A program made the position numbers and the translations under genes. A stretch of DNA of 64,000 nucleotides, from NCBI RefSeq assembly GCF_001665605.1, contig NZ_LZSV01000039.1, positions 1 through 64,000 of the forward strand, given 5' to 3'. This DNA is from Mycobacterium sp. 852014-50255_SCH5639931 (GTDB lineage: Bacteria > Actinomycetota > Actinomycetes > Mycobacteriales > Mycobacteriaceae). How positions within the stretch are numbered: position 1 is the first letter of the stretch; the number at the start of each line of letters is the position of its first letter. This document shows positions 15,077 to 23,634 of the stretch, piece by piece. The notes below the pieces were generated by a model that saw nothing but the letters and a program-made list of their open reading frames with translations, had not been told where the DNA came from and searched no databases.

Positions 15077-16174
15077 TCACGAGAGGGATCGTTCGCGCTT
15101 GACCAGCTCGACCAGCGCCAGAGGAATCCGCATCGGCTCGGGTGCGCTTGACAGTTGCGCCGCGACCGCGCCCTGAAGCTGGTCGACGAATTCGCCAGCC
15201 CGCGCGTCGCGCACTCCCTCATCCAGCCCGCGCACCAGCGCGGGGAACAGCGCCGCCCGGGCGAAGGCCGCCCACTGAGCGCCGAAGGCCTCGGCGTCGC
15301 GGTCCGCCTGGAACCGAACCCAGAATCGATCCTCGGCGTTGAACATCTCGAGATGGTCGATGGTCAGGCCTTCGAAGCGTCCGCTGGGCGCGAACGGGGC
15401 GCGAAAGTCCTTCTCGCTGCGGGCGAATGTGGGAATGGTCATCCGGCGCAGCTCCTCCTGGTGCAGCAGCCCGTCCCGGACCTGTGCATGCAGCGCCTCG
15501 ATCATCGCGTCGAGCAGCGTCGGGAAGCCGGATGTGCCGTCCTCGTCGAGGGCGATCGTCATCACCACCAGGCGCCCGTCGGGGGCCAGTTCGCGGCCGC
15601 GGAACGCCACGAAGTTGTGCCAGTCCAGGGCCGCCCGCTCGGCGTACGCCGCGCGCGCGGCGTCGTCGTGGCTGTAGGAGATGTGCAAGTGATCGTGCAC
15701 CTCGGCGGGCATCGTGCTCAGCCACTGCGCCGCCCACGACGACCAGCCCAGGTTGACGGTCTTGGACGGCACGATCTGGTCGTAGAACGACCGGCCGATC
15801 GACGACGCGAACGTCGCCGCGTCCAGGTGCAGGTAGCTCTCCGGGTCGTCGGACAGGGTGTGAAACAGCGCCGAGAAGTCGTTGTCGGGAATATCGGTGT
15901 GCGCCACCAGGATTGCGTGGTCGTGCCGGGTGCGCCGACGCAGGATCGCGATCGCCGCCGACATCGGCTTGAGCGAATTGTGCCCGTTGGCGGCGCCGTA
16001 GTCGGCGATGACGATGGGCTGCGGGGGCTTGGGTAGCGGCACCTGCTCGGCGGCCCGCTCGAACAACGCGATGGCCGGGCCCAACCCGGCGGCCTGCAGC
16101 CGCGACGACTGCGTATAAACGGGCTCCGGCCGGACCACAATGCTCGATTCGGGCATCCGAGGCTCAGGCCGCAT
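15077..16174 (-). CDS. SABATH-family carboxyl methyltransferase-like protein
   Basis: The 365-residue protein has an S-adenosylmethionine-binding block IVIADYGAANGHNSLKPM (about 48-65), followed by DNDFSALF, a SFYDQIVPSKTVNLGWSS-like stretch and SYSHDDAARAAYAERAALDWHNFVAFRGRELAPDGRLVVM. This order is that of SABATH methyltransferases, known mostly from plants (salicylate, jasmonate and benzoate carboxyl methyltransferases) and also present in actinobacteria. The expected activity is methyl-ester formation on a small carboxylic acid, which could be a fatty acid or salicylate-type siderophore precursor; that is inference. An ATG at 16156 is an alternative start. The SDR gene upstream is on the same strand, 16 bases away. 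Confidence 0.75.
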   Translation of the reverse strand: MRPEPRMPESSIVVRPEPVYTQSSRLQAAGLGPAIALFERAAEQVPLPKPPQPIVIADYGAANGHNSLKPMSAAIAILRRRTRHDHAILVAHTDIPDNDFSALFHTLSDDPESYLHLDAATFASSIGRSFYDQIVPSKTVNLGWSSWAAQWLSTMPAEVHDHLHISYSHDDAARAAYAERAALDWHNFVAFRGRELAPDGRLVVMTIALDEDGTSGFPTLLDAMIEALHAQVRDGLLHQEELRRMTIPTFARSEKDFRAPFAPSGRFEGLTIDHLEMFNAEDRFWVRFQADRDAEAFGAQWAAFARAALFPALVRGLDEGVRDARAGEFVDQLQGAVAAQLSSAPEPMRIPLALVELVKRERSLS

Positions 16175-16190
16175 GTCCCAACGATAGTCG

Positions 16191-17147
16191 TCAGGTCGGC
16201 TTCGGGTAGCTGACGCCGGTGAGCTGCTCGGAGAGCTCCCAAAGTCGTTGACAGTCAGCCTCGTTGCGGGCTGGCGCGGGCACCTTGGCCGGCCGCACCC
16301 CGCCGCCGGTGGCCTCGTAGAAGCCCTGGGGCCCGTAGAACGCGCCGCCCTGGGCGTGCGGCGCGGCGGCCGCGTAGAGCGCCGGGAGGATGCCCTCGTC
16401 GATCTCCTGCCACAAAAACGGCGTGAAGCGCCAGGACGCCTTGTACAGCCGCTCCATCAGCGCGGGCTTTTCGCGCCCGTGCGAGGGTCCGGCGATCTGC
16501 AGGTTGGTCTTGGTCAGGCCGGGATGCGCGGCGTTGGACATGATGCCCCAGCCGGCCGCGCGGCTGCGCCGGTCCAGCTCGAGGGCGAACATCAGGACCG
16601 CCAGCTTCGACTGGCCGTATGCCGACATGGCCGCGTAGGACTTCTCGAACTGCGGGTCGTCGAAGTGGATCTTGCCGCTTTGGCGGGCGGCCAGGCTGCT
16701 CAGCGAGACGACGCGCGCCTTGCCCGCCGCGCGCAGCAGCGGCAGCACGTGCCCCGTCAGGGCGAAATGCCCGAGATGGTTGCTGCCGAACTGCAATTCG
16801 AAACCGTCGGCGGTGGTGTCGCGTTCCGGCGGGGTCATGACGCCGGCGTTGTTGATCAGGATGTCGATGGGGCGGCCCTCGGCGTTGAGTTGTTCCCCCA
16901 GCGCGGCGACCGAGGCCAGCGACGACAGGTCCAGCGACTTGATGGTCAGCTTGGCGTCGGGGACGGTGTCGCGGATCTCCGCGATCGCCTTTTCCCCTTT
17001 GGCGCGGTTGCGGATCGCCATGACGACGTCGGCACCGGCGGCCGCGAGACGCCTGGCCAGTCCGAACCCCAGGCCGCTGTTGGCGCCGGTGACGATTGCC
17101 AGCTTGCCCGACAGATCGGGCACCGTGGCGACAAGATCGTTGGCCAT
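16191..17147 (-). CDS. Short-chain dehydrogenase/reductase (Rv2263-like)
   Basis: The 318-residue SDR starts at ATG 17147 with GGGAG upstream. It has the cofactor loop TGANSGLGFGLA (TGxxxGxG), an NNAG motif (ILINNAGVM) and the catalytic YGQSK (YxxxK) with the Ser of SLSSLAARQS. The C-terminal extension (LWQEIDEGILPALYAAAAP) resembles retinol-dehydrogenase/WW-oxidoreductase-like SDRs. The substrate is unknown. It is divergent from the Lnt homologue by 44 bases, as Rv2263 is next to Rv2262c in M. tuberculosis. Confidence 0.85.
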   Translation of the reverse strand: MANDLVATVPDLSGKLAIVTGANSGLGFGLARRLAAAGADVVMAIRNRAKGEKAIAEIRDTVPDAKLTIKSLDLSSLASVAALGEQLNAEGRPIDILINNAGVMTPPERDTTADGFELQFGSNHLGHFALTGHVLPLLRAAGKARVVSLSSLAARQSGKIHFDDPQFEKSYAAMSAYGQSKLAVLMFALELDRRSRAAGWGIMSNAAHPGLTKTNLQIAGPSHGREKPALMERLYKASWRFTPFLWQEIDEGILPALYAAAAPHAQGGAFYGPQGFYEATGGGVRPAKVPAPARNEADCQRLWELSEQLTGVSYPKPT

Positions 17148-17191
17148 ACGTATCGCTCCCTTCGTGTGCGCCCCGTCATAGTGTGCTCTTT

Positions 17192-18679
17192 GTGTCGGCT
17201 CGTCGACAGCGCATCCGTGGCTGGGCGGCCGCGTTGGTCGTGGGCGCGCTGCCCGCGCTCGCCTTTCCCGCGCCGTCGTGGTGGTGGCTGGCCTGGTTCG
17301 GTCTGGTGCCGTTGCTCCTGTTGGTGCGGGCCGCTTCAACGCCGGTTCAGGCTTGCGTGCGGGCCTGGCTCGGCGTCGCCGGATTCGTGCTGGCCACCCA
17401 GTACTGGCTGCTGACGTTCGTCGGCCCGTTGCTCGCGGTGATGGCCGTCGCTTTCGGTGCGCTCTGGCTGCCGTGGGGGTGGTTGGCGCATCGATTGCTG
17501 TCCGCGCCCGTTGGCCCGGGGCGGACGGTCGCCGCGGTGGTGGTGTTGCCCTGCGCGTGGGTGGCGGCCGAGGCCGTGCGGTCGTGGCCGCCGCTGGGTG
17601 GCCTGTGGGCGTCGCTGGGCGCGTCGCAGTCCGCTCAGCCCGTCACGCTGGCCTCGGCGTCGCTGGGCGGGGTGTGGTTGACGAGTTTCCTTGTGGCGGC
17701 CGTCAATACGGCTCTGGTGGGCGTGGTGGTGCACCGCGAGATATCCCGCCGGCTCGTCGCGCTGGGATGCGCGGCGGCCTGCGCGGCCCTTGGTCCGGCC
17801 TGGTACCTGCTGGGCCCGTCGCCCGCGGGCGGCGCCGCGGTGCGGGTGGCGCTGGTGCAACCGGGCGACATCGCCGACTCGGGCGCGCGCCAGGCCCTCG
17901 CCGAGGAGCTCACCGCTTCGGTTGCGGCTCAGCGTCCGGACTTGGTGGTCTGGGGTGAAAGCAGCGTGGGCTCCGATCTCGCCGGTCACCCGGAGGTTTT
18001 GGCGCGGCTTGCCGAGTTGTCCCGGCGGGTGGGGGCGGACCTGCTGGTCAACGTCGACGCGCCCGCGCCCGGCGGCGGGATCTACAAGTCGGCGGTCCTC
18101 ATCGGGCCGGGCGGATCGTTGGGCACGTACCGGAAGACCCGGCTGGTGCCGTTCGGCGAATACGTGCCGCTGCGACCGCTTTTCGGCTGGATCACCCGCC
18201 ACAGCAGGGCCGCAGCCGAGGACCGGCAACGTGGGACCGGGCCCGTCATGTTGCACGCCGGCGCACTGGGGATCGGCCCGTTGGTCAGCTACGAGACCCT
18301 GTTCTCCGACCTAGCCCGCCGGGAGGCGCGACTCGGTGCGGAGCTGCTGGTGTATCAGAGCTCCACGTCGTCGTACCAGGGGACTTGGGCGCAGCCGCAG
18401 CTGGCCGCCCAGGTGGCGGTGCGCGCCGTCGAGGCGGGCCGCCCGGCCGTGCACGCCGGATTGTCCGGCGACAGTTCGGCCTTCGACGCGCGAGGCCACC
18501 GGCTGGCGTGGTGCCCGTCGGACTTCCGGGGCGTGACCGTGGTGAGCGTGCCGTTGGGATCGCGTGTCACGCCCTACCAACGGCTGGGGGACTGGGTACC
18601 GATACTGGCCTTCGTCGTCCTCGGCGTTGCGCTCGTACGCTGGCAGCGCCCGGCCCGCGGTGCCACACTGCTCGGATGA
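17192..18679 (+). CDS. Apolipoprotein N-acyltransferase homologue lacking the catalytic cysteine
   Basis: From GTG 17192 the protein is 495 residues; GTG 17183 is also possible. The N-terminal third holds about six membrane helices, and the rest is a nitrilase (CN hydrolase) domain. Two of the three Lnt triad residues are present: Glu256 in VVWGESSVG and Lys315 in TYRKTRLVPFGEYVP. The third, Cys in active Lnt, is Ser366 in GPLVSYETLF. In M. tuberculosis the counterpart appears as two genes (Rv2262c and Rv2261c), and the active mycobacterial Lnt is the Ppm1-associated enzyme elsewhere. Here the frame is intact, which argues for a retained function other than, or weaker than, N-acyl transfer. 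Confidence 0.85.
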   Translation: MSARRQRIRGWAAALVVGALPALAFPAPSWWWLAWFGLVPLLLLVRAASTPVQACVRAWLGVAGFVLATQYWLLTFVGPLLAVMAVAFGALWLPWGWLAHRLLSAPVGPGRTVAAVVVLPCAWVAAEAVRSWPPLGGLWASLGASQSAQPVTLASASLGGVWLTSFLVAAVNTALVGVVVHREISRRLVALGCAAACAALGPAWYLLGPSPAGGAAVRVALVQPGDIADSGARQALAEELTASVAAQRPDLVVWGESSVGSDLAGHPEVLARLAELSRRVGADLLVNVDAPAPGGGIYKSAVLIGPGGSLGTYRKTRLVPFGEYVPLRPLFGWITRHSRAAAEDRQRGTGPVMLHAGALGIGPLVSYETLFSDLARREARLGAELLVYQSSTSSYQGTWAQPQLAAQVAVRAVEAGRPAVHAGLSGDSSAFDARGHRLAWCPSDFRGVTVVSVPLGSRVTPYQRLGDWVPILAFVVLGVALVRWQRPARGATLLG

Positions 18680-19248
18680 ACAGCAGGCGGCTCGCCAAGA
18701 TCTCGCTGGCCGCCGCCGTCACGCTGATGGTCGTGTCGGTGGGCGGCTTCATCGTCGCCCTGGTGCTCAACGCGTTCTTCCTGGACAAGTACAACGCGTA
18801 CGGCGAGGTGCCGGTCCCGGGCTCCGGCAGCCTCTACCTGCCCGCCGGTGACGTCACCATCAGCCTGCACACCGTCGTCATCAGCAGTCCCGACCGCGGG
18901 CTGCCCGTGCCGCCGCTGGGGGTCACCCTCGCGCCACCCGACGGCGTGGCGCAGCCCGTGGTGACCGAAAGCATCGGCAGCACAACGACGGTCAACAACG
19001 ACGCGCACGTGCGGGTGTGGGTGGCTCGGATTGCGGCCGGCGGCACCTACAACATCACGACCGACGGGCAGGTCAACGGCTATATCAACCCGCGACTGGC
19101 CTTCGGGCACAAGAGTTCCGTGGACTTTCTGGTGTGGCTGTTCGTCGGGCTGTTCGTGGTGGGGCTGGCCGATTCGATCATGTCCGGTTTGTGGTTGGGC
19201 CGTACCCGGCGCCGCGCGGTGGTGGCCGCCAATCTGCCGCGACAGTGA
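18676..19248 (+). CDS. Two-helix membrane protein of unknown function
   Basis: The 190-residue protein begins at ATG 18676, overlapping the Lnt-homologue stop by four bases (ATGA), so translation is coupled. It has an N-terminal membrane helix (about 11-33, SLAAAVTLMVVSVGGFIVALVL), a beta-rich extracytoplasmic domain of about 100 residues (SGSLYLPAGDVTISLHTVV, TYNITTDGQVNGYI) and a second helix (VWLFVGLFVVGLADSIMSG) before a short basic cytosolic tail (RTRRR). I do not recognise the family. Coupling with the acyltransferase-like protein hints at a shared task at the membrane outer face. Confidence 0.75.
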   Translation: MNSRRLAKISLAAAVTLMVVSVGGFIVALVLNAFFLDKYNAYGEVPVPGSGSLYLPAGDVTISLHTVVISSPDRGLPVPPLGVTLAPPDGVAQPVVTESIGSTTTVNNDAHVRVWVARIAAGGTYNITTDGQVNGYINPRLAFGHKSSVDFLVWLFVGLFVVGLADSIMSGLWLGRTRRRAVVAANLPRQ

Positions 19249-19348
19249 GGCACGCGTCCGTTTCCGGCCGATCGACGACGCTCGACCGCATGGTGGTGCC
19301 GAACTGGTGCTGGTGTGACGGCCGTGGCCCTACGGCGCGGGCGCGGGC

Positions 19349-19972
19349 TCAGTGGCCGCGGGCCACCCACTCCTCGTAGTGGACGATCTCGTCGCCGATG
19401 GTGGTGCTGTCGCCGTGGCCGGTGTGCACCACCGTCTCGCCGGGCAGCTTGCCCAACCGCTCGGAAATGGACTGCAGGATCGTCGGGAAATCCGAATACG
19501 AGCGGCCGGTCGCGCCCGGGCCGCCGGAGAACAGGGTGTCCCCGCTGAACACGACGCCCAGGTCATGGGAATACCAACACACCGAACCCGGGGAATGGCC
19601 CGGGGTGTGCATTGCCCGCAGCTCGGTCCCTCCGATGCTCAGCGTCTCGCCGTCGCATAGCGAGCGGAAGTCGTTGTCCGGATGCGTCATTCGCCAGAGC
19701 ACCTCGTCGGCCGGATGCAGCAGAACCGGCGCGTCGAGGGTCTTGCCCAGTTCCGGCGCGACGGTCACGTGGTCGTTGTGACCGTGCGTGCACACCACCG
19801 CGACCACGTGGCGGCCGTCCACGGCCTCGACGATCGGCGCCGCGTCGTGGGCGGCGTCGAACACCACCACGTTGGAGTTGTCGCCGATCAGCCAGATGTT
19901 GTTGTCGACTTCCCAACTGCCGCCGTCGAGTTCGAAGGTGCCGTGGGTCACCACCCGCTCGATGTTCACCAT
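19349..19972 (-). CDS. Metallo-beta-lactamase-fold hydrolase, glyoxalase II-like (Rv2260-like)
   Basis: The 207-residue protein has the zinc-binding HxHxDH motif as THGHNDH (His63, His65, Asp67, His68), a downstream metal-ligand His in HTPGHSPGSVCW, the Asp of FSGDTLF and the His of VVHTGHGD. This is the glyoxalase II-like branch of the family. Its ATG overlaps the mscR stop by one base (TGATG), so it is co-translated with the S-nitrosomycothiol reductase. The pairing suggests hydrolysis of a mycothiol thioester, for example S-formylmycothiol produced by MscR from formaldehyde; this is inference from context. Confidence 0.85.
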   Translation of the reverse strand: MVNIERVVTHGTFELDGGSWEVDNNIWLIGDNSNVVVFDAAHDAAPIVEAVDGRHVVAVVCTHGHNDHVTVAPELGKTLDAPVLLHPADEVLWRMTHPDNDFRSLCDGETLSIGGTELRAMHTPGHSPGSVCWYSHDLGVVFSGDTLFSGGPGATGRSYSDFPTILQSISERLGKLPGETVVHTGHGDSTTIGDEIVHYEEWVARGH

Positions 19973-21057
19973 CAGAGCACCACCACCGAACGCAACACCT
20001 TGCCCCCGTGCATCTTGTGAAAAGCCTCCTCGACGTCGTCTAGCCCGATTCGCTCGGAGACAAACTTCTCCAGGGGCAGCCGGCCCTGCAGGTAGAGGTC
20101 GATCAGGGTGGGGAAGTCGCGTTCGGGCAGGCAATCGCCGTACCACGACGACTTCAGCGACCCGCCGTGCGAGAAGAAGTCGATCAGCGGCATCTCGAGC
20201 TTCATGTCGGGCGTCGGAACACCCACCAGCACAACGGTTCCCGCGAGGTCGCGGGCGTAGAAGGCCTGCTTCCAGGTTTCGGGCCGGCCGACGGCGTCGA
20301 TGGCGACGTTGACCCCGAACCCGTCGGTGAGGTCCTGGATCGCCTCCACGACGTCGGCATGGCGGGCGTTGATGGTGTGGGTGGCGCCGAACTCGCGGGC
20401 CCAGTCCAGCTTGGTGTCGTCGGTGTCGACGGCGATGATGCGCCGGGCCCCGACCAGCGCGGCACCGGCGATCGCGGCATCGCCGACGCCGCCGCAGCCG
20501 ATCACCGCGACGGTGTCGTCGCGGGTGACGCCGCCGGTGTTGATCGCCGCGCCGATGCCGGCCATCAGCCCGCAGCCGAGCAGGCCGGCGACGGCGGGGT
20601 CGGCGGCGGGATCGACCTTGGTGCACTGGCCGGCGTGGACCAGGGTCTTGTCGGCGAACGCCCCGATGCCCAGCGCGGGGGTCAGCTCCGTGCCGTCGGT
20701 CAGCGTCATCTTCTGCGCGGCATTGAAGGTGTCGAAGCACAGGTGGGGGCGGCCGCGCTTGCAGGCCCGGCACTGGCCGCAGACGGCCCGCCAGTTCAGG
20801 ATGACGAAGTCACCGGGCTCGACCGCGGTCACGCCGGGGCCGACCGCCTCGACCCGGCCGGCGGCCTCGTGGCCGAGCAGGAAGGGGTATTCGTCGTTGA
20901 TGCCGCCCTCGCGGTAGGTCAGGTCGGTGTGGCACACCCCGCAGGCAATGATGTCGACCAGGGCTTCGCCGGGCCCGGGGTCCGGGACGACGATGTCCAC
21001 CAGTTCGACGGGCTCGCCCTTCTTTCGTGAAATCACGCCGCGCACTGTCTGACTCAT
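19972..21057 (-). CDS. mscR: S-nitrosomycothiol reductase / mycothiol-dependent formaldehyde dehydrogenase
   Basis: A 361-residue zinc alcohol dehydrogenase. The start MSQTVRGVISRKKGEPVEL gives the same length as M. tuberculosis MscR (Rv2259); an in-frame ATG lies two codons upstream. The catalytic zinc ligands lie in ACGVCHTD and GHEAAG, and the structural zinc is held by CGQCRACKRGRPHLC. The NAD-binding loop is VIGCGGVGDAAIAGA. The enzyme oxidises S-hydroxymethyl-mycothiol and reduces S-nitrosomycothiol, protecting against formaldehyde and nitric oxide. The next gene is the coupled metallo-hydrolase. The methyltransferase gene starts divergently only 32 bases away. Confidence 0.95.
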   Translation of the reverse strand: MSQTVRGVISRKKGEPVELVDIVVPDPGPGEALVDIIACGVCHTDLTYREGGINDEYPFLLGHEAAGRVEAVGPGVTAVEPGDFVILNWRAVCGQCRACKRGRPHLCFDTFNAAQKMTLTDGTELTPALGIGAFADKTLVHAGQCTKVDPAADPAVAGLLGCGLMAGIGAAINTGGVTRDDTVAVIGCGGVGDAAIAGAALVGARRIIAVDTDDTKLDWAREFGATHTINARHADVVEAIQDLTDGFGVNVAIDAVGRPETWKQAFYARDLAGTVVLVGVPTPDMKLEMPLIDFFSHGGSLKSSWYGDCLPERDFPTLIDLYLQGRLPLEKFVSERIGLDDVEEAFHKMHGGKVLRSVVVL

Positions 21058-21089
21058 GGCCATCAACCTACGGTGTACCGTCGCTGACC

Positions 21090-22160
21090 ATGACGGCACC
21101 CGAGATCGCCTCGGAATCCAGTGACGAGTTCAGCGGACGAATCGCCGCGGCCATCGACGGCGCCGGCCTGACGCTACTGCTGAGCATCGGGCACCAGACC
21201 GGCCTGCTCGACACGATGGCGGGCCTGGCTTCCGCCACCAGCGCGCAGATCGCCGAAGCGGCCGGCCTCAACGAGCGCTACGTGCGCGAGTGGCTGGCCG
21301 GCATGACGACCGGGCGCGTCGTCGAGTACGACCCCGACTCCGCCACCTATTCGCTGCCCGCGCACCGCGCCGGCGTGCTGACCCGGGCGGCCGGGCCGGA
21401 CAACCTGGCCCTGGTGGCCCTGTTCGTTCCGCAGCTCGCCGAAGTCGAACAGAAAATCATCGGCTGCTTCCGCGAGGGCGGCGGCTTGCACTACAGCGAG
21501 TTCCCCCGGTTCCACGCGCTGATGGCCGAGCAGAGCAGCGTGGTGTACGACAACGCTTTGGTCGATGTGGTGCTGCCGCTGGTCGACGGTCTCGTCGAAC
21601 GCCTGCGCTCGGGGGCCGACGTGGCGGACTTCGGCTGCGGCAGCGGCCACGCGGTCAACGTGATGGCGCGGGCGTTCCCGGCCAGCCGCTTCACCGGCAT
21701 CGACTTCTCCGACGAGGCGATCGCCGTCGGCGCCCGCGAGGCGGCCGACCTCGGTCTGGCGAACGCGACCTTCGAACGCCACAACCTGGCGGAGCTGGAC
21801 AAGCGGGACGCCTATGACGTCATCACCGTGTTCGACGCCATCCACGACCAGGCCCACCCGGCGCAGGTGTTGGAGAACATCCACCGCGCCCTGCGTCCCG
21901 GCGGCGTCCTGCTGATGGCCGACATCAAGGCGTCGAGCCGGCTCGAGGACAACGTCGGCATCCCGATGAGCACCTACCTGTACACCACTTCGCTGATGCA
22001 CTGCATGACGGTGTCGCTGGCGCTGGACGGCGCCGGGCTGGGCACCGCCTGGGGGACACAGCTGGCCACCGAGATGCTCGGCGATGCCGGGTTCGACGAC
22101 GTGCGGGTGGCAGAGATCGAGTCCGACCCGATCAACAACTACTACATCGCTCGGAAGTGA
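21090..22160 (+). CDS. SAM-dependent methyltransferase with N-terminal winged helix (Rv2258c-like)
   Basis: The 356-residue protein is taken from MTAPEIASESSDEF (ATG 21090). Residues about 15-95 look like a dimerisation/winged-helix domain (GLTLLLSIGHQTGLLDTMAGL, NERYVREWLAGM), as in O-methyltransferases of the rugosin/caffeate type. The class I methyltransferase core has motif I VADFGCGSGHAVNVMARAFP, then FTGIDFSDEAIAVG and ALRPGGVLLMADIK. It resembles M. tuberculosis Rv2258c, first annotated as a regulator. The substrate is unknown. The next gene overlaps its stop. Confidence 0.85.
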   Translation: MTAPEIASESSDEFSGRIAAAIDGAGLTLLLSIGHQTGLLDTMAGLASATSAQIAEAAGLNERYVREWLAGMTTGRVVEYDPDSATYSLPAHRAGVLTRAAGPDNLALVALFVPQLAEVEQKIIGCFREGGGLHYSEFPRFHALMAEQSSVVYDNALVDVVLPLVDGLVERLRSGADVADFGCGSGHAVNVMARAFPASRFTGIDFSDEAIAVGAREAADLGLANATFERHNLAELDKRDAYDVITVFDAIHDQAHPAQVLENIHRALRPGGVLLMADIKASSRLEDNVGIPMSTYLYTTSLMHCMTVSLALDGAGLGTAWGTQLATEMLGDAGFDDVRVAEIESDPINNYYIARK

Positions 22161-22978
22161 TGGCGGCCCTCGACGCGCTCGCTGATTGGCCGGTCGAGGT
22201 CGCCGCCGCGGCGGTGATCGGACCCGACGGGGTGCTGGCCAGCCACGGCGACATCGAGCGGGTGTTCGAGCTGGCTTCGGTGACCAAGCCGCTGGTCGCC
22301 CGCGCCGTGCACGTAGCGGTCGAAGAGGGTGTCGTCGACCTGGACACCGCTGCCGGCCCGCCGGGGGCCACGATCCGCCACCTGCTGGCGCACGCGTCGG
22401 GCCTGGCTCTGCAGAACGATCACGTGCTGGCCGCCCCCGGGGCGCGGCGCATCTACTCCAACCACGGCTTCACCGTGTTGGCCCAGGTCGTGGAGCGCGA
22501 ATCCGGCATCGAGTTCGGAAGCTACCTGGCCGAAGCGGTCTGCGAACCCCTGGGCATGGCCGCCACCCGGTTGGACGGTGGCGCGCCGGCTGCCGGGTTC
22601 GGGGCGACGTCCACGGTGGCGGACCTGGCGGCTTTCGCCGTCGACCTGCTGCGCCCGTCGACCGTCTCGGCCGAACTGCACGCCGAGGCGACCACGGTGC
22701 AATTTCCGGGCCTGGACGGGGTGTTGCCCGGCTACGGCGTGCAGCGGCCCAACGACTGGGGGCTGGGTTTCGAGATCAGGGACGCCAAATCGCCGCACTG
22801 GACCGGCGCGCGCAACTCGCCGCGAACGTACGGCCATTTCGGCCAGGCGGGCGGCTTCATCTGGGCAGATCCCGAACGTGACCTGGCGCTGGTGGCCCTC
22901 ACGAACCGCGATTTCGGGGAGTGGGCGCTGCGGCCCTGGCCTGCGCTTTCCGATGCCGTGATAGCCGAATACGGCTAA
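22160..22978 (+). CDS. Beta-lactamase/PBP-fold serine hydrolase (Rv2257c-like)
   Basis: 272 residues from ATG 22160, which shares one base with the upstream TGA; a GTG at 22157 would overlap by four bases. The serine-hydrolase motif is ELASVTKP (S40-x-x-K43) and the YxN-type motif is IYSNHG near residue 98; the third box is likely HFGQAGG near the C-terminus (HxG in place of KTG). These are traits of class C beta-lactamase/DD-peptidase and esterase EstB relatives. No signal peptide is evident, so a cytosolic esterase-like role is more plausible than antibiotic resistance. Confidence 0.82.
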   Translation: MAALDALADWPVEVAAAAVIGPDGVLASHGDIERVFELASVTKPLVARAVHVAVEEGVVDLDTAAGPPGATIRHLLAHASGLALQNDHVLAAPGARRIYSNHGFTVLAQVVERESGIEFGSYLAEAVCEPLGMAATRLDGGAPAAGFGATSTVADLAAFAVDLLRPSTVSAELHAEATTVQFPGLDGVLPGYGVQRPNDWGLGFEIRDAKSPHWTGARNSPRTYGHFGQAGGFIWADPERDLALVALTNRDFGEWALRPWPALSDAVIAEYG

Positions 22979-23118
22979 TGGAAAATGCACACTAGCGCAA
23001 CACGGGCATCACAAGGCACAATAGACACGCACGACACACAAATAGTTAGCAGATCCTGCCTACAGGTCCCACCAGGTCGTTGGGGAAGACGTCCCTCGTG
23101 GAACCGAAGGAGCAGGAT

Positions 23119-23631
23119 ATGCGTGCGTCGAATCAATTCGCCGACGTGACGACTGGCGTGGTGTACGTGCACGCCTCGCCGGCGGCGGTATGCCCGCATG
23201 TCGAGTGGGCGTTGTCGTCGACCCTTGGGGCGAGGGCGAACCTCACCTGGACGCCGCAGCCGGCCATGCCCGGGCAACTGCGCGCGGTCACCAACTGGGT
23301 CGGGCCGGTCGGCACCGGCGCCAGGCTGGCCAACGCCTTGCGCTCCTGGTCGGTGCTGCGGTTCGAGGTCACCGAGGACCCCAGCCCGGGAGTGGACGGC
23401 CAGCGATTCAGCCACACCCCGCAGCTCGGCCTCTGGAGCGGGGCGATGAGCGCCAACGGTGACGTCATGGTCGGGGAGATGCGGCTGCGGGCGCTGATGG
23501 CGCAGGGCGCCGATACCCTGGCCGCCGAGCTGGACACGGTCCTCGGCACGGCGTGGGACGACGCCCTCGAGGCGTACCGCGACGGCGGCGAGGTCGGCGA
23601 GGTGACCTGGCTCAGCCGGGGAGTCGGCTAG
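23119..23631 (+). CDS. DUF3145 conserved actinobacterial protein (Rv2256c-like)
   Basis: The 170-residue protein starts at ATG 23119 with a clear AAGGAG before it. The sequence (MRASNQFADVTTGVVYVHAS, CPHVEWALSSTLG, LTWTPQPAMPGQLRA, EMRLRAL) is that of the DUF3145 family, restricted to actinobacteria and near-universal in mycobacteria. No catalytic motif is recognised and function is unknown. The 140 bases upstream contain an AT-rich patch around 23020-23050 that probably holds its promoter. Confidence 0.85.
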   Translation: MRASNQFADVTTGVVYVHASPAAVCPHVEWALSSTLGARANLTWTPQPAMPGQLRAVTNWVGPVGTGARLANALRSWSVLRFEVTEDPSPGVDGQRFSHTPQLGLWSGAMSANGDVMVGEMRLRALMAQGADTLAAELDTVLGTAWDDALEAYRDGGEVGEVTWLSRGVG

Positions 23632-23634
23632 CCG

